Source of the DNA: CADEDH01 sp965263455
GTDB lineage: Bacteria > Actinomycetota > Acidimicrobiia > Acidimicrobiales > SZUA-35
DNA length: 64,000 nucleotides
Assembly: GCA_965263455.1 (NCBI GenBank)
Contig: CBDHHN010000004.1
Coordinates: 1,860,001-1,924,000, forward strand
Direction: 5' to 3'
A program made the position numbers and the translations under genes. Positions 7,883-15,762 of this stretch are shown here, one piece after another (the first letter of the stretch is position 1; each line of letters begins with the position of its first letter). The notes beneath the pieces are model-generated. The model did no database searches and was not told the DNA's origin. It saw only the letters and a list, made by a program, of their open reading frames with translations.

Positions 7883-10800
7883 GGTGGCGCCGTCGAGATG
7901 GCCGCGCCCCGGTGGCAGGTGGGCGGAGGCCCGGGCTGCCGCCGGGAGAGTCCCAGGTCGGTCCCGGCCGAGGCGTCAAGGCTCCGGAGGAGCAGCCGGG
8001 CCGACACCGCGTTCCAGATCGGGGGCCGGAAGACGGCCCGCCGGGAGCCGGTGGCCACCGTGAGGAGACCGAGGGGACGACCCTCGGCCACCACCCGGTG
8101 CAGCCGTTCCAGCCAGGCGTGATGGGCGGTGGGGACGCCGGCCCCTTCGAACGCCGCGGTCAAGGCCCCGAGGTCGTCGATCAGCAGGACGATGGGGACC
8201 GGGGACGGGGAGCTGCGGGCCCGGGCGGCGGAACGGCGGCGTTCCAGTTCCTGCTCGAGGTCGGCGATGAGGCGGGTGACCGCCTCCAGGTCGTCCCCGG
8301 CGGCGATCTCGGCGCAGCAGCCGAGGACCTCGACCGAGGCCAGGTCGCCGGAGGCGAAGTCGAAACCGACCACGAGCGGCCGAGCACCGACCGGGACCGG
8401 AGTGGAGGACGAGGCGGAGGTCGTGCCCGCATCGGGGCCGGGCCCCGGGCCCAGCACCACTTCCGAAACCGTTGCGGGCGGGCGCCGCTCCAGCTCGGCC
8501 GCCACCGTGCGCAGCACCGTGGTCCGCCCCGAACCACCGGCGCCGAGGATGAGCAGACCGCCGGTGGCGGACAGATCGATGCGGGCCGGGTGCTGGGCCT
8601 GGGCGTGGGGGACGTCGGCCAAGCCGAGGGTGACCGTGAGCCCACCGTCGGGCCCGGGCCCGACCGGTTCGAGGTCGGCCCACCGGAGCCGTCTCGGCAG
8701 CTCCTCCCGCCACGGCGGCGGGGCCGAGGGCAAGCCGAGCCGGTCGGCGGCGTCGACCACGGCCGCGACCAGTGCCGTCAGCTGTACGTCACCACGCGAG
8801 TCCCGGGCGACGGCCGGAGCGGGCTGCGACCCACCCGGCCCCGGGGGTCGGGCCGGGGCCGGGGGTGATGACCCGGGCCGACCGGGGCCCACCCTCCTCG
8901 GGCGCCCGGCCATCAGCCGGGACTCGTCGACGGGGCGGGCGGGGGCCACCGTGGGGACGGCGCGGGTCCGGACGCCGGGGAGGGGTGCGCCCGACCAGGC
9001 CGACTGGAACGGGATGGGGTCGCCCGCCCCCAATCGTGCGACCCCCCGACCCCGGGCCGAGACCGGGATCGCTCCGGCGTCGGGTAGGCCCAGGACGGCG
9101 TTCGACTCGGCCGCGTCGACGGTCCGCAGGCAGAGCCGCAGGTTGGTGTTGGCCAGGATGTCGTCGCTGACGGCGGCGGCCGGGCGCTGGGTGGCCAGGA
9201 GCAGATGGATACCGAGGCTGCGACCACGCTGGGCGATGTCGACCAGACCGGCCACGAAGGCCGGGATCTCGGCCACCAGGGTGGCGAACTCGTCGATCAC
9301 GATCACCAGGGCCGGTGGCGCGTCGTCGGGGTTCGACGCGAGCAACTCCCCCACGTCCCGGGCCCGACCGCGGAGGAGGGCCATGCGGCGGTTGAGCTCG
9401 GCCGAGAGCGAGATCAGGGCCCGTTCGGCCAACGCCTCGTCCAGGTTGGTGACCGAGCCCGCGGTGTGGGGGAGATCGGCGAAGGCCTCCGAGGTCGCGC
9501 CGCCCTTGTAGTCCACGAACAGCATCTGCAACCGATGCGGGGGGTTGCAGGCCGCCATCCCGGCCACCATCGAACTCACCAGCTCACTCTTGCCCGACCC
9601 ACTGGTGCCCCCGATCAGGCAGTGGGGTCCGTCGAGGACGAGGTCGACCGTGAACGGTCCGGCCGGTCCCCATCCGACGGGGACCGCGACCTGCCCCGGC
9701 GGGGCGCGCCGCCAACGATCGACGACCCAGGAGCCGTCGGGCACCGTCGGCGCCGGTCCAGGCGCATCGCCCGACCCGGCGTCGTCGGGCCGGGCCCCCT
9801 GCTCCGGCTCGTCATCGAGGGCTCGGAGGGCCCGAGCCAGGGGCACCACGGTCGGCAACGCAGCCTGCCCCGCCGGTGTGTCGGCGGCCACCAGCGGAGC
9901 CAGCCGCCGAGCCAGGACCCGGGCCCGATCCGCGTCGAGGCCGTCGGCGGCCACGGGCGTGGTCGACCACGCCCCGTCGCGGCGCAGGGCGAGCGTCGGT
10001 GAGCCGGCACCGGCCGATGGCAGGGTGAGGACGGCCCCGACGCCCGGGGGCACCGGGGCCCGGGGGTCGGCTCCGACGATGACCAGCACGCCCACCTCGG
10101 GCCCGGCCATCACGAGTTCGGCCACGTCGGCGGGGTCGACCCGACCGGCGGCGGCCTCGGCGGATGCGGGGTCGGCGGGTTCGGCCCCGTCGTCGACCAC
10201 GACCACCAGCCACGGCTCCGACCCCCGAACCGCGGGCCCGGCCCCGACCCGTCCGGAGCGGGAGCGGCGAGCACGGACCTCGGCCACGACATCGGCCACG
10301 ATCTCCGCCACGACATCGGCCACGACCTCGGACCTCGCATCGGACCTCGCCTCGGCCGGGCCGTCCCCTCCGGTGCGGGCCGGGTCGGGGGCCGACACGG
10401 CACCGACGGGGTGGGCGTGGGGCAGCCAGTGGGCCCAGGCGGCGGGTCCGGCGTCACCGGTGGCGACGACCACCTGGACCGCTCGGGGCGGGTGGAGGGC
10501 GGCCGTCTGCGCCATCAGGTTGGCCAGCACCGGGCCCCGCCGCCACCGGGGTCCCACGACGGCCAGGGCACCGGCCTCCGGGAGATCGACCACCAGCGGA
10601 ACATCGTGGAGCGTCCGCAGCGGCGCCAGGCGTTCCTCGACCCGGGCCAGGTCCTCGGGGTCACCGTCGCCGATCGGTCCGGCCTGGGCCAGCGGGGTCA
10701 CCGGGCCGGAGCCGATGCGCAGCTCGAGGACCCTGGGGTCGGTGGGTCCACGGGGCCACAGGGCGGCGCTGCGGCCGTCGACCCGACCCAGAAGCCGGGC

Positions 10801-11778
10801 CGTGTCCGGAGCCACGGCCAACCGTCGGGCTCGTTCCTCAACCAACGCCGCCGCCAGCTCCCGCTCACAGCGGTCGAGGTCGTCGTCGAATCGGGCCCTG
10901 GCCTGGCGCCGGCGACGGCGGTTCCGACGGCGCTGGTCGACGAAGGCGGCCACGGCCACCACCGGGCTCAGAGCGGCGAACAACAGGAACCGCGGTGAGT
11001 ACAACAGGGCCAGCGCCACCCCCAGACCGACCGGGGCCAGCACGGCCAGGTAGGGGAACGACGGGGCCTCACCATCGGCGGTCGGAGGCGCGGGCGCCTC
11101 CACCGTGAACGGGACCGGGCCGGGGGCCGTGGGCGAGGTCCGCCGCAACGCCAGGTTCGGGGTGGAGCGATCCGGGGGCGCCGCCGCCGGGTTCCGGGCC
11201 CGTAGCTCCAAGGTGGTGTCGGCCAGACGGAGCGACCGACCGGGAGCCAACCGGGTGCGGGACGCGACCGGGAGCCCGTCGACCCGGACCTTCACCCCGG
11301 GCCCGAGCAGGACCCGGGGTGGCCCGGCAGGCGTCCAGTCGAACCGTAGGTCGGCTCTCCCGATCCCGGGGTCGGTAAGGCACAGTCCCGCCTGCCGGTC
11401 CCGGCCCACGATCAGGCGACCCCGAGGGGGCAACGGCACCGCCAGTCCCGCGTCCGGCCCGCCCGTCACCATCAGGCAGGGCCCGACCGAGGGCGTGGCC
11501 GAGGCGCCCGACCCCGTGGTCTCGGAGGGACCGAGGTGCAGGGCGTCACCGGTTGTCAGACCGATGCCGCCGATCAGCTCGGCCCGGTCGAAGACCTCGC
11601 CGGTACCGGGACGGCTCAGGCAGCGGTCGGGATCGGGGATGAGGCCGAGCCGGTCGACCAGGGCATCGACGAGCTCACCCACCCGGTGGTCCGGCTCGAT
11701 CGTGACGACGACGTCGACGGTGACCGGACCCGACCCCCGGGCCGAGCCGGCGGCCGTGACCTCCAGCTGGAGTTGCAC
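7879..11778 (-). CDS. eccC: Type VII secretion FtsK/SpoIIIE ATPase (EccC/EssC-like), ATPase domains 1 and 2
   Basis: EccC is the motor of type VII (ESX) secretion, a membrane-anchored ATPase recognising WXG100-family substrates. The 1299-residue protein shows a ubiquitin-like N-terminal domain (about 1-95), an FHA domain (about 105-200; GRLIVGRD), two adjacent membrane segments (about 245-290), FtsK-like domain 1 with Walker A GGTSGSGKSEL and Walker B LVIVIDEFATL, and domain 2 with a degenerate GAGGSGRTT. FHA before the membrane segments resembles Firmicutes EssC more than mycobacterial EccC. The last 17 or so residues (after SRRQPG) look out of frame; see the downstream entry. GTG start, 9 nt after the WXG-like gene, so co-transcribed. 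No eccB, eccD, eccE or mycP is in the window. Confidence 0.88.
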   Translation of the reverse strand: MQLQLEVTAAGSARGSGPVTVDVVVTIEPDHRVGELVDALVDRLGLIPDPDRCLSRPGTGEVFDRAELIGGIGLTTGDALHLGPSETTGSGASATPSVGPCLMVTGGPDAGLAVPLPPRGRLIVGRDRQAGLCLTDPGIGRADLRFDWTPAGPPRVLLGPGVKVRVDGLPVASRTRLAPGRSLRLADTTLELRARNPAAAPPDRSTPNLALRRTSPTAPGPVPFTVEAPAPPTADGEAPSFPYLAVLAPVGLGVALALLYSPRFLLFAALSPVVAVAAFVDQRRRNRRRRRQARARFDDDLDRCERELAAALVEERARRLAVAPDTARLLGRVDGRSAALWPRGPTDPRVLELRIGSGPVTPLAQAGPIGDGDPEDLARVEERLAPLRTLHDVPLVVDLPEAGALAVVGPRWRRGPVLANLMAQTAALHPPRAVQVVVATGDAGPAAWAHWLPHAHPVGAVSAPDPARTGGDGPAEARSDARSEVVADVVAEIVADVVAEVRARRSRSGRVGAGPAVRGSEPWLVVVVDDGAEPADPASAEAAAGRVDPADVAELVMAGPEVGVLVIVGADPRAPVPPGVGAVLTLPSAGAGSPTLALRRDGAWSTTPVAADGLDADRARVLARRLAPLVAADTPAGQAALPTVVPLARALRALDDEPEQGARPDDAGSGDAPGPAPTVPDGSWVVDRWRRAPPGQVAVPVGWGPAGPFTVDLVLDGPHCLIGGTSGSGKSELVSSMVAGMAACNPPHRLQMLFVDYKGGATSEAFADLPHTAGSVTNLDEALAERALISLSAELNRRMALLRGRARDVGELLASNPDDAPPALVIVIDEFATLVAEIPAFVAGLVDIAQRGRSLGIHLLLATQRPAAAVSDDILANTNLRLCLRTVDAAESNAVLGLPDAGAIPVSARGRGVARLGAGDPIPFQSAWSGAPLPGVRTRAVPTVAPARPVDESRLMAGRPRRVGPGRPGSSPPAPARPPGPGGSQPAPAVARDSRGDVQLTALVAAVVDAADRLGLPSAPPPWREELPRRLRWADLEPVGPGPDGGLTVTLGLADVPHAQAQHPARIDLSATGGLLILGAGGSGRTTVLRTVAAELERRPPATVSEVVLGPGPGPDAGTTSASSSTPVPVGARPLVVGFDFASGDLASVEVLGCCAEIAAGDDLEAVTRLIADLEQELERRRSAARARSSPSPVPIVLLIDDLGALTAAFEGAGVPTAHHAWLERLHRVVAEGRPLGLLTVATGSRRAVFRPPIWNAVSARLLLRSLDASAGTDLGLSRRQPGPPPTCHRGAAISTAPP

Positions 11779-11787
11779 CGGCAGCGG

Positions 11788-12429
11788 TCAGCGGGCGAGG
11801 CCCGCCTGGTCGGCACCGACGGCGGCGTCCCGGGCGGTGGTCATGAAGCCGCTGAGCTGGTCGACCACGGTGGCCAGCATCGTGCGGAGGGCCTCCGACT
11901 GCTGGGGCACCACGACGTGCTCGGCATGGTCCCGGGCCTGGCCCGACCAGCCCCGCTGCTCGGCCGTGGCCCGAGGTATGGCGGCGAAGGCCCGCTCGTT
12001 CTCGTCGATGAGCACACCGACAGCCGACCGCAGTTCCGGCAACTCGCCCGAGATGAAGGTGTCGAAGGCGGTGACGTCGATCCGGTAGTCGTCGGCCTGG
12101 ACCCCGGGCGGGGGCGGCAGCTCGAGTGGCCGGGGATGGTAGGTCAACGTGACCGGCTGGCCACCGAGGGCCTGGGCGATGTTGGACGTCACCTGGCTGA
12201 CGGCGATGGCGAAGTCGACCATGGCGTCGTCCATCTGCCCCACGGTGGTGGTGGCGAGCCGAATCAATCCCGGGTTGAACTCGAGCTCGGCGTCGGGTCC
12301 TTCGTAGGTGAGGGCGAAGGCCCTGCCCACCATCACCTGCATCCGATCCCGGATCCGATTGAAGATGTCGGACGCGGACTGCATGTAGGCCTCGACGGCC
12401 TGGCTACTGGTACCGATGATCTCGGCCAT
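11788..12429 (-). CDS. WXG-type helical protein, probable type VII secretion substrate or partner
   Basis: This 213-residue protein is predicted to be mostly helical, with two helical segments flanking a proline-rich middle (near residue 105) and a W-S-G turn in GWSGQARDHAEH near residue 165, as in WXG100 proteins. It lies 9 nt upstream of the EccC-like gene, which is the main reason for assigning it to type VII secretion. No C-terminal YxxxD/E export signal is evident. The start MAEIIGTSSQ is chosen because AGGAG lies 7 nt upstream; a longer open frame lacks a ribosome site. A good promoter precedes it at 12499-12527. It could be a secreted effector-like protein or a structural partner; it is about twice the length of a simple WXG100 protein. 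Confidence 0.6.
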   Translation of the reverse strand: MAEIIGTSSQAVEAYMQSASDIFNRIRDRMQVMVGRAFALTYEGPDAELEFNPGLIRLATTTVGQMDDAMVDFAIAVSQVTSNIAQALGGQPVTLTYHPRPLELPPPPGVQADDYRIDVTAFDTFISGELPELRSAVGVLIDENERAFAAIPRATAEQRGWSGQARDHAEHVVVPQQSEALRTMLATVVDQLSGFMTTARDAAVGADQAGLAR

Positions 12430-12498
12430 GGACGACTCCTGTGCACGCTGCGTTGATCTGCCGGGTTTGCACGGGAGCCTCAACTCCGAATCAACAGC

Positions 12499-12527
12499 AG
12501 ATTAGCGCACTCGAACGAACATGTCGA
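12499..12527 (-). promoter_or_regulatory. Promoter of the WXG-eccC operon
   Basis: Minus strand: -35 TCGACA (12527-12522), 17-nt spacer, -10 TAATCT (12504-12499), close to the primary sigma consensus. Start predicted near 12492, giving a leader of about 60 nt before the ATG at 12429. The repeated GTTC steps in the spacer may be coincidental. Confidence 0.6.
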
Positions 12528-12552
12528 GATCTTGTTGCGATGGTTGGGCCCC

Positions 12553-13434
12553 TCACTCGGGCACGACGTCGAGACCGATGTCGAGAACAGGGGCCGAATT
12601 GGTCAACGAACCCGACGACACCAGGTCGACGCCGGTGTCGGCATAGGCGTCGAGGGTGTCGAAGGTGATGCCCCCCGAGGCCTCGAGCAGCGGTCGGGGT
12701 CGACCGTGCTCGTCCGACCAGCGATCGGCCTCGGCCACCAGATCACGGAGCTGGTCGGGGCTGAAGTTGTCGCACAGGACGATGTCGGCCCCCGCCTCCA
12801 TCGCCAGCAGCAACTGGTCGAGCCGGTCGACCTCGACGTGCACGGTGCGCCCCGGCCACCGGCGACGAGCCTCGGTCACGGCGGCCGGGATCGTGGTGCC
12901 GATGAGGTGGTTGTCCTTGAGCATCAGCCAGTCCGACAGGTTGGCCCGATGGTTGGCCGCTCCCCCCGCCCTCACCGCCGCCTTCTGCAGGGACCGGTAA
13001 CCGGGGGTGGTCTTGCGGGTGTCCCACACCGTGACCCGGCCGTCGGCCAGGGCGACCCACCGGGCGGCGTTGGTGGCCACCCCGGACAGGTGGCTCAAGA
13101 AGTTGAGGGCGGTGCGCTCGGCCGTGAGCATCGAGGCGAACGGGCCCCGGGCCACCCCGAACGACTCGCCCGCCGCCACCGCCTCACCGTCGGTCTTGGA
13201 CCACTCGATCGACAGCGCGGGGTCGACGGCCGAGAACGTCTCCTCGGCGCACCGGCACCCGGCCAACACCCCCTCGGCCCGAGCTCCGAAGGTGGCGGTG
13301 GCCGTGAGGGCGGGATCGAGCAGGGCCGATGTCAGGTCACCCAGCGGGGTCAGGTCCTCGGCCAGAGCCCGTTCCACCAGGAAACGGATGTCGGCCAGAG
13401 GGGGAAGCAGATCGGGTCGAACGGTCGACGACAT
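12553..13434 (-). CDS. nadC: Nicotinate-nucleotide pyrophosphorylase (carboxylating), quinolinate phosphoribosyltransferase
   Basis: NadC converts quinolinate and PRPP to nicotinate mononucleotide in de novo NAD synthesis. The 293-residue protein has the hallmark DTRKTTPGYR, then KAAVRAGGAANHR and MLKDNHL, and the late HVEVD and EASGGI motifs that line the active site; length is normal. nadA and nadB are not in the window. It follows folK by 30 nt on the same strand but has its own leaderless-type box: TAGCGT ends 8 nt before the ATG. It may therefore be transcribed both with the folate genes and separately. Confidence 0.96.
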   Translation of the reverse strand: MSSTVRPDLLPPLADIRFLVERALAEDLTPLGDLTSALLDPALTATATFGARAEGVLAGCRCAEETFSAVDPALSIEWSKTDGEAVAAGESFGVARGPFASMLTAERTALNFLSHLSGVATNAARWVALADGRVTVWDTRKTTPGYRSLQKAAVRAGGAANHRANLSDWLMLKDNHLIGTTIPAAVTEARRRWPGRTVHVEVDRLDQLLLAMEAGADIVLCDNFSPDQLRDLVAEADRWSDEHGRPRPLLEASGGITFDTLDAYADTGVDLVSSGSLTNSAPVLDIGLDVVPE

Positions 13435-13442
13435 GGTGCCCG

Positions 13443-13448
13443 ACGCTA
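13443..13448 (-). promoter_or_regulatory. Leaderless-type -10 box of nadC
   Basis: Minus-strand TAGCGT ends 8 nt before the nadC ATG at 13434. No ribosome site is visible between them. Confidence 0.4.
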
Positions 13449-13464
13449 CCGGACCGGCGCCGCC

Positions 13465-13914
13465 CTACAAGGGCCCGACGGCCCGGACCTGACCGATGGC
13501 CTCGTCCCGCCGGTACCCGGTGACGTCGAGATCGGGGGCCAGGCTGAGCAGCGGAACCATCACGAAGTTCCGCTGGTGCATGCGGGGGTGGGGCACGGTG
13601 AGTTCGTCGGTGTCGATCCGCTCGTCGCCCACCAGGAGCAGGTCGACGTCGAGGGTCCTGGGCCCCCAGCGAATGACGCGGCGACGGTCGGCCGCCATCT
13701 CCAGGCCCTGGCTCCGATGCAGGAGAGCGTGGGGATCGAGGTCGGTGTCGAGTTCGACGACCACATTGAAATAGTCGTCCTGAACGGGCCCGCCGACCGG
13801 GTCGGTCTCGTACACGGCCGACACCGCGACCACGTCGGGCATGGCGCCCACGGCCTCCCGCAGGTGGCGACGCCGGTCGCCCACGTTCGAGCCCAGGCCG
13901 AGGAACGCCCTCAT
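13465..13914 (-). CDS. folK: 2-amino-4-hydroxy-6-hydroxymethyldihydropteridine pyrophosphokinase
   Basis: FolK transfers pyrophosphate from ATP to 6-hydroxymethyl-dihydropterin, making the substrate of FolP. The 149-residue protein begins MRAFLGLGSNVGDR and contains the family signature RRVIRWGPRTLDVDLLL with the metal-binding aspartates, followed by TVPHPRMHQRNFVMVPL. Length is normal. It lies 28 nt after folB and with folP forms most of a folate operon (a GTP cyclohydrolase gene is not seen here). Confidence 0.96.
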   Translation of the reverse strand: MRAFLGLGSNVGDRRRHLREAVGAMPDVVAVSAVYETDPVGGPVQDDYFNVVVELDTDLDPHALLHRSQGLEMAADRRRVIRWGPRTLDVDLLLVGDERIDTDELTVPHPRMHQRNFVMVPLLSLAPDLDVTGYRRDEAIGQVRAVGPL

Positions 13915-13942
13915 CGGGCGGCGCCGACCGACCGGGCGACGG

Positions 13943-14350
13943 TCACGGGTGGGCCGGGTTGCGGCGGTGGATGCGGACCCCGGTCGTGTCGATATCGGCT
14001 GCGATCGGGGGCTGGAGCTTGGCCACCGTGATCGTGACCTCCACCACCCGGGGGTCCTCGAAGGCCAGGTCGGCGGCCCGCTGGGCCATCCGCTCGACCA
14101 GCAGGAACCGTTCCGCCGTCAGATGCTCGACCAGCCGGTCGGTCACGGCGCCGTAGTCGATGGTGTCGCCCAGATCGTCGGAGGCGCCCGCCGCCCGCAG
14201 GTCGGCGTAGAGATCGACGTCGAGCCGGAAGGGCTGGCGGCGTTGCTGTTCCTGCTCCTGCACCCCGCAGTAGGTGACGAGCCGCAGGCCCCGGATCTCG
14301 ACCCGGTCGCTGGGGGTCCGGCCCGACGCGGGCCCGTTGTCAGGAGCCAT
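13943..14350 (-). CDS. folB: Dihydroneopterin aldolase
   Basis: FolB cleaves dihydroneopterin to 6-hydroxymethyl-dihydropterin and glycolaldehyde. The 135-residue protein contains VEIRGLRLVTYCGVQEQE (the start of the T-fold), FRLDVDLYADLRAA, TIDYGAVTDRLV and LLVERMAQRAADLAF with the catalytic-region Glu, followed by VTITVAKLQPP. The ATG at 14350 overlaps the end of the upstream phosphatase-like gene by 11 nt; an in-frame start 39 nt further upstream would only add a basic tail with no ribosome site. Sits between the phosphatase-like gene and folK in the folate operon. Confidence 0.93.
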   Translation of the reverse strand: MAPDNGPASGRTPSDRVEIRGLRLVTYCGVQEQEQQRRQPFRLDVDLYADLRAAGASDDLGDTIDYGAVTDRLVEHLTAERFLLVERMAQRAADLAFEDPRVVEVTITVAKLQPPIAADIDTTGVRIHRRNPAHP

Positions 14351-14945
14351 GAGAGCTGTCGGCCGGGGCCGGATCGCCGTTGGTGTCATCGATGTCGAGC
14401 CCGATCACCGACGGATCGTTCCCCTGGGAGCCGGGGGGCGAGGCCACCAGCGCGGCCTCGGCCGCGGTCACGATGCTCCGTCCGACCGGCCCCATCTGGC
14501 GGCCGAAGATCCGCTCGACCACGGTGATGGCCTCGAACGTGACCGGCACCATGCCCGACCACCGGAGGTACCCGGCGACGAAGCCGGCCATCCGGTCACC
14601 GACCTCCTCCATGTGGAGGAGGAGCTTGCGGCCGTCGGCCAGCAGGTTCCGGAGTTCGGTGTAGACCTGGGGTAGGGCGACGTCGAGGCTGAGCGAGGGG
14701 GCGAAGGGCCAGTGCTTCCACGGCATGCCCAGCTCGTCGTAGCTGTGGAGGTTGTGGTCGGAGGGGATGAGGGAGACCAGGAACGAGAACCCGTTCTCCC
14801 GGATCCAGATGACCTCCTCCTGGCGTCGGACCCGTCGGTGGTTGGTGCCGTAGCCTCCGGGCCGTTCGCACACCGCCAACTGGTCCTTGATGATCCAGTG
14901 GAACTGTCGGGGCTCGATCCCCTGCGCCCATTTTCCCTTCGGCAT
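14340..14945 (-). CDS. Phosphatase-fold protein lacking the catalytic cysteine, within the folate operon
   Basis: This 201-residue protein resembles the tyrosine/dual-specificity phosphatase fold: an early region with SLIPSDHNLHSYDELGMPW, then a helix leading into LLLHMEEVGDRMAGFVAGYLR. In active enzymes the loop reads H-C-X5-R; here the spacing is exact (His111, Arg118) but the cysteine is Met112 and the Ser/Thr after the Arg is also Met. It is therefore predicted to be catalytically dead, possibly a binding or regulatory protein. AGGAG lies 6 nt before the chosen ATG at 14945 (a tandem ATG at 14948 overlaps the folP stop). It is sandwiched between folP and folB with overlapping ends, so it is expressed with folate synthesis. 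Role unknown. Confidence 0.65.
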   Translation of the reverse strand: MPKGKWAQGIEPRQFHWIIKDQLAVCERPGGYGTNHRRVRRQEEVIWIRENGFSFLVSLIPSDHNLHSYDELGMPWKHWPFAPSLSLDVALPQVYTELRNLLADGRKLLLHMEEVGDRMAGFVAGYLRWSGMVPVTFEAITVVERIFGRQMGPVGRSIVTAAEAALVASPPGSQGNDPSVIGLDIDDTNGDPAPADSSHGS

Positions 14946-15751
14946 CATGAACTCCTGGATTCGGATGGGGGGCGTCCGGTGACGACCGAGACAGCCTGAC
15001 GGGTGGCCTTCACGTCGTGGACCCGCACCAGATCGACCCCGGCGAACAGGCCGTAGGTGGCGGTGACCACCGAGCCCACCAACCGGTCGTCGACCGGCAC
15101 CGGCTCGTCCTGGCCGTCGGACCGGGCCAACAGACGCCCGAGCGACCCCTTGCGGCTGGTGCCGAGGGCCACCGGCCAGGGGCCGGCCACGAACCGGTCG
15201 AGGCCGGCCAAGAGCTCGAGGTTGTGGTCCACGGTCTTGGCGAATCCGAAGCCGGGGTCGACCCACAACCGCTCGACACCGGCGGCGGCCGCCGCCGTGG
15301 CCCGATCATCGAGAAAGGCGGCCACCTCGTCCACGACGTCGTCGTAGCGGGGGTCCTCCTGCATCGTGGACGGCTCGCCTTCGAGGTGGCAGGCGATCCA
15401 GCCCACCCCCAACTCGGCCGCCACCGCACCCAGTCCGGCCCCGACGTCGTTGATGACGGTGGCCCCGGCGGCGACGGCGGCGCGGGCCACCTCCTCGCGA
15501 CGGGTGTCGACCGATACCGGGGCCAGATCGGCCACCGCCTCGATCACGGGCAGGACCCGACCCAGTTCCTCGGCCACGGTCGGCCGCTCGGCGCCGGGGC
15601 GGGTCGACTCGCCGCCCACGTCGATCATGTCGGCCCCTTCGGCCACCATCACCTCGGCTCGGGCCACCGCAGCCTCCGGTTCGACGTACCGACCCCCATC
15701 ACTGAACGAGTCGGGGGTGACATTCAAGATGCCGAGTACGGTCGGGGCCAT
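14945..15751 (-). CDS. folP: Dihydropteroate synthase
   Basis: FolP joins p-aminobenzoate to hydroxymethyl-dihydropterin pyrophosphate and is the sulfonamide target. The 268-residue TIM-barrel protein has ILNVTPDSFSDGG at the start, the MIDVGGESTRPGA loop, VSVDTRR, INDVGA, DPGFGFAKT and GTSRKGSLG, and ends with the pterin-site region RVHDVKATRQA. All hallmark loops are intact. It starts 11 nt after tilS, and its stop overlaps the phosphatase-like gene, so it is part of a translationally coupled run. Confidence 0.97.
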   Translation of the reverse strand: MAPTVLGILNVTPDSFSDGGRYVEPEAAVARAEVMVAEGADMIDVGGESTRPGAERPTVAEELGRVLPVIEAVADLAPVSVDTRREEVARAAVAAGATVINDVGAGLGAVAAELGVGWIACHLEGEPSTMQEDPRYDDVVDEVAAFLDDRATAAAAAGVERLWVDPGFGFAKTVDHNLELLAGLDRFVAGPWPVALGTSRKGSLGRLLARSDGQDEPVPVDDRLVGSVVTATYGLFAGVDLVRVHDVKATRQAVSVVTGRPPSESRSS

Positions 15752-15762
15752 CGTCGGTCATG

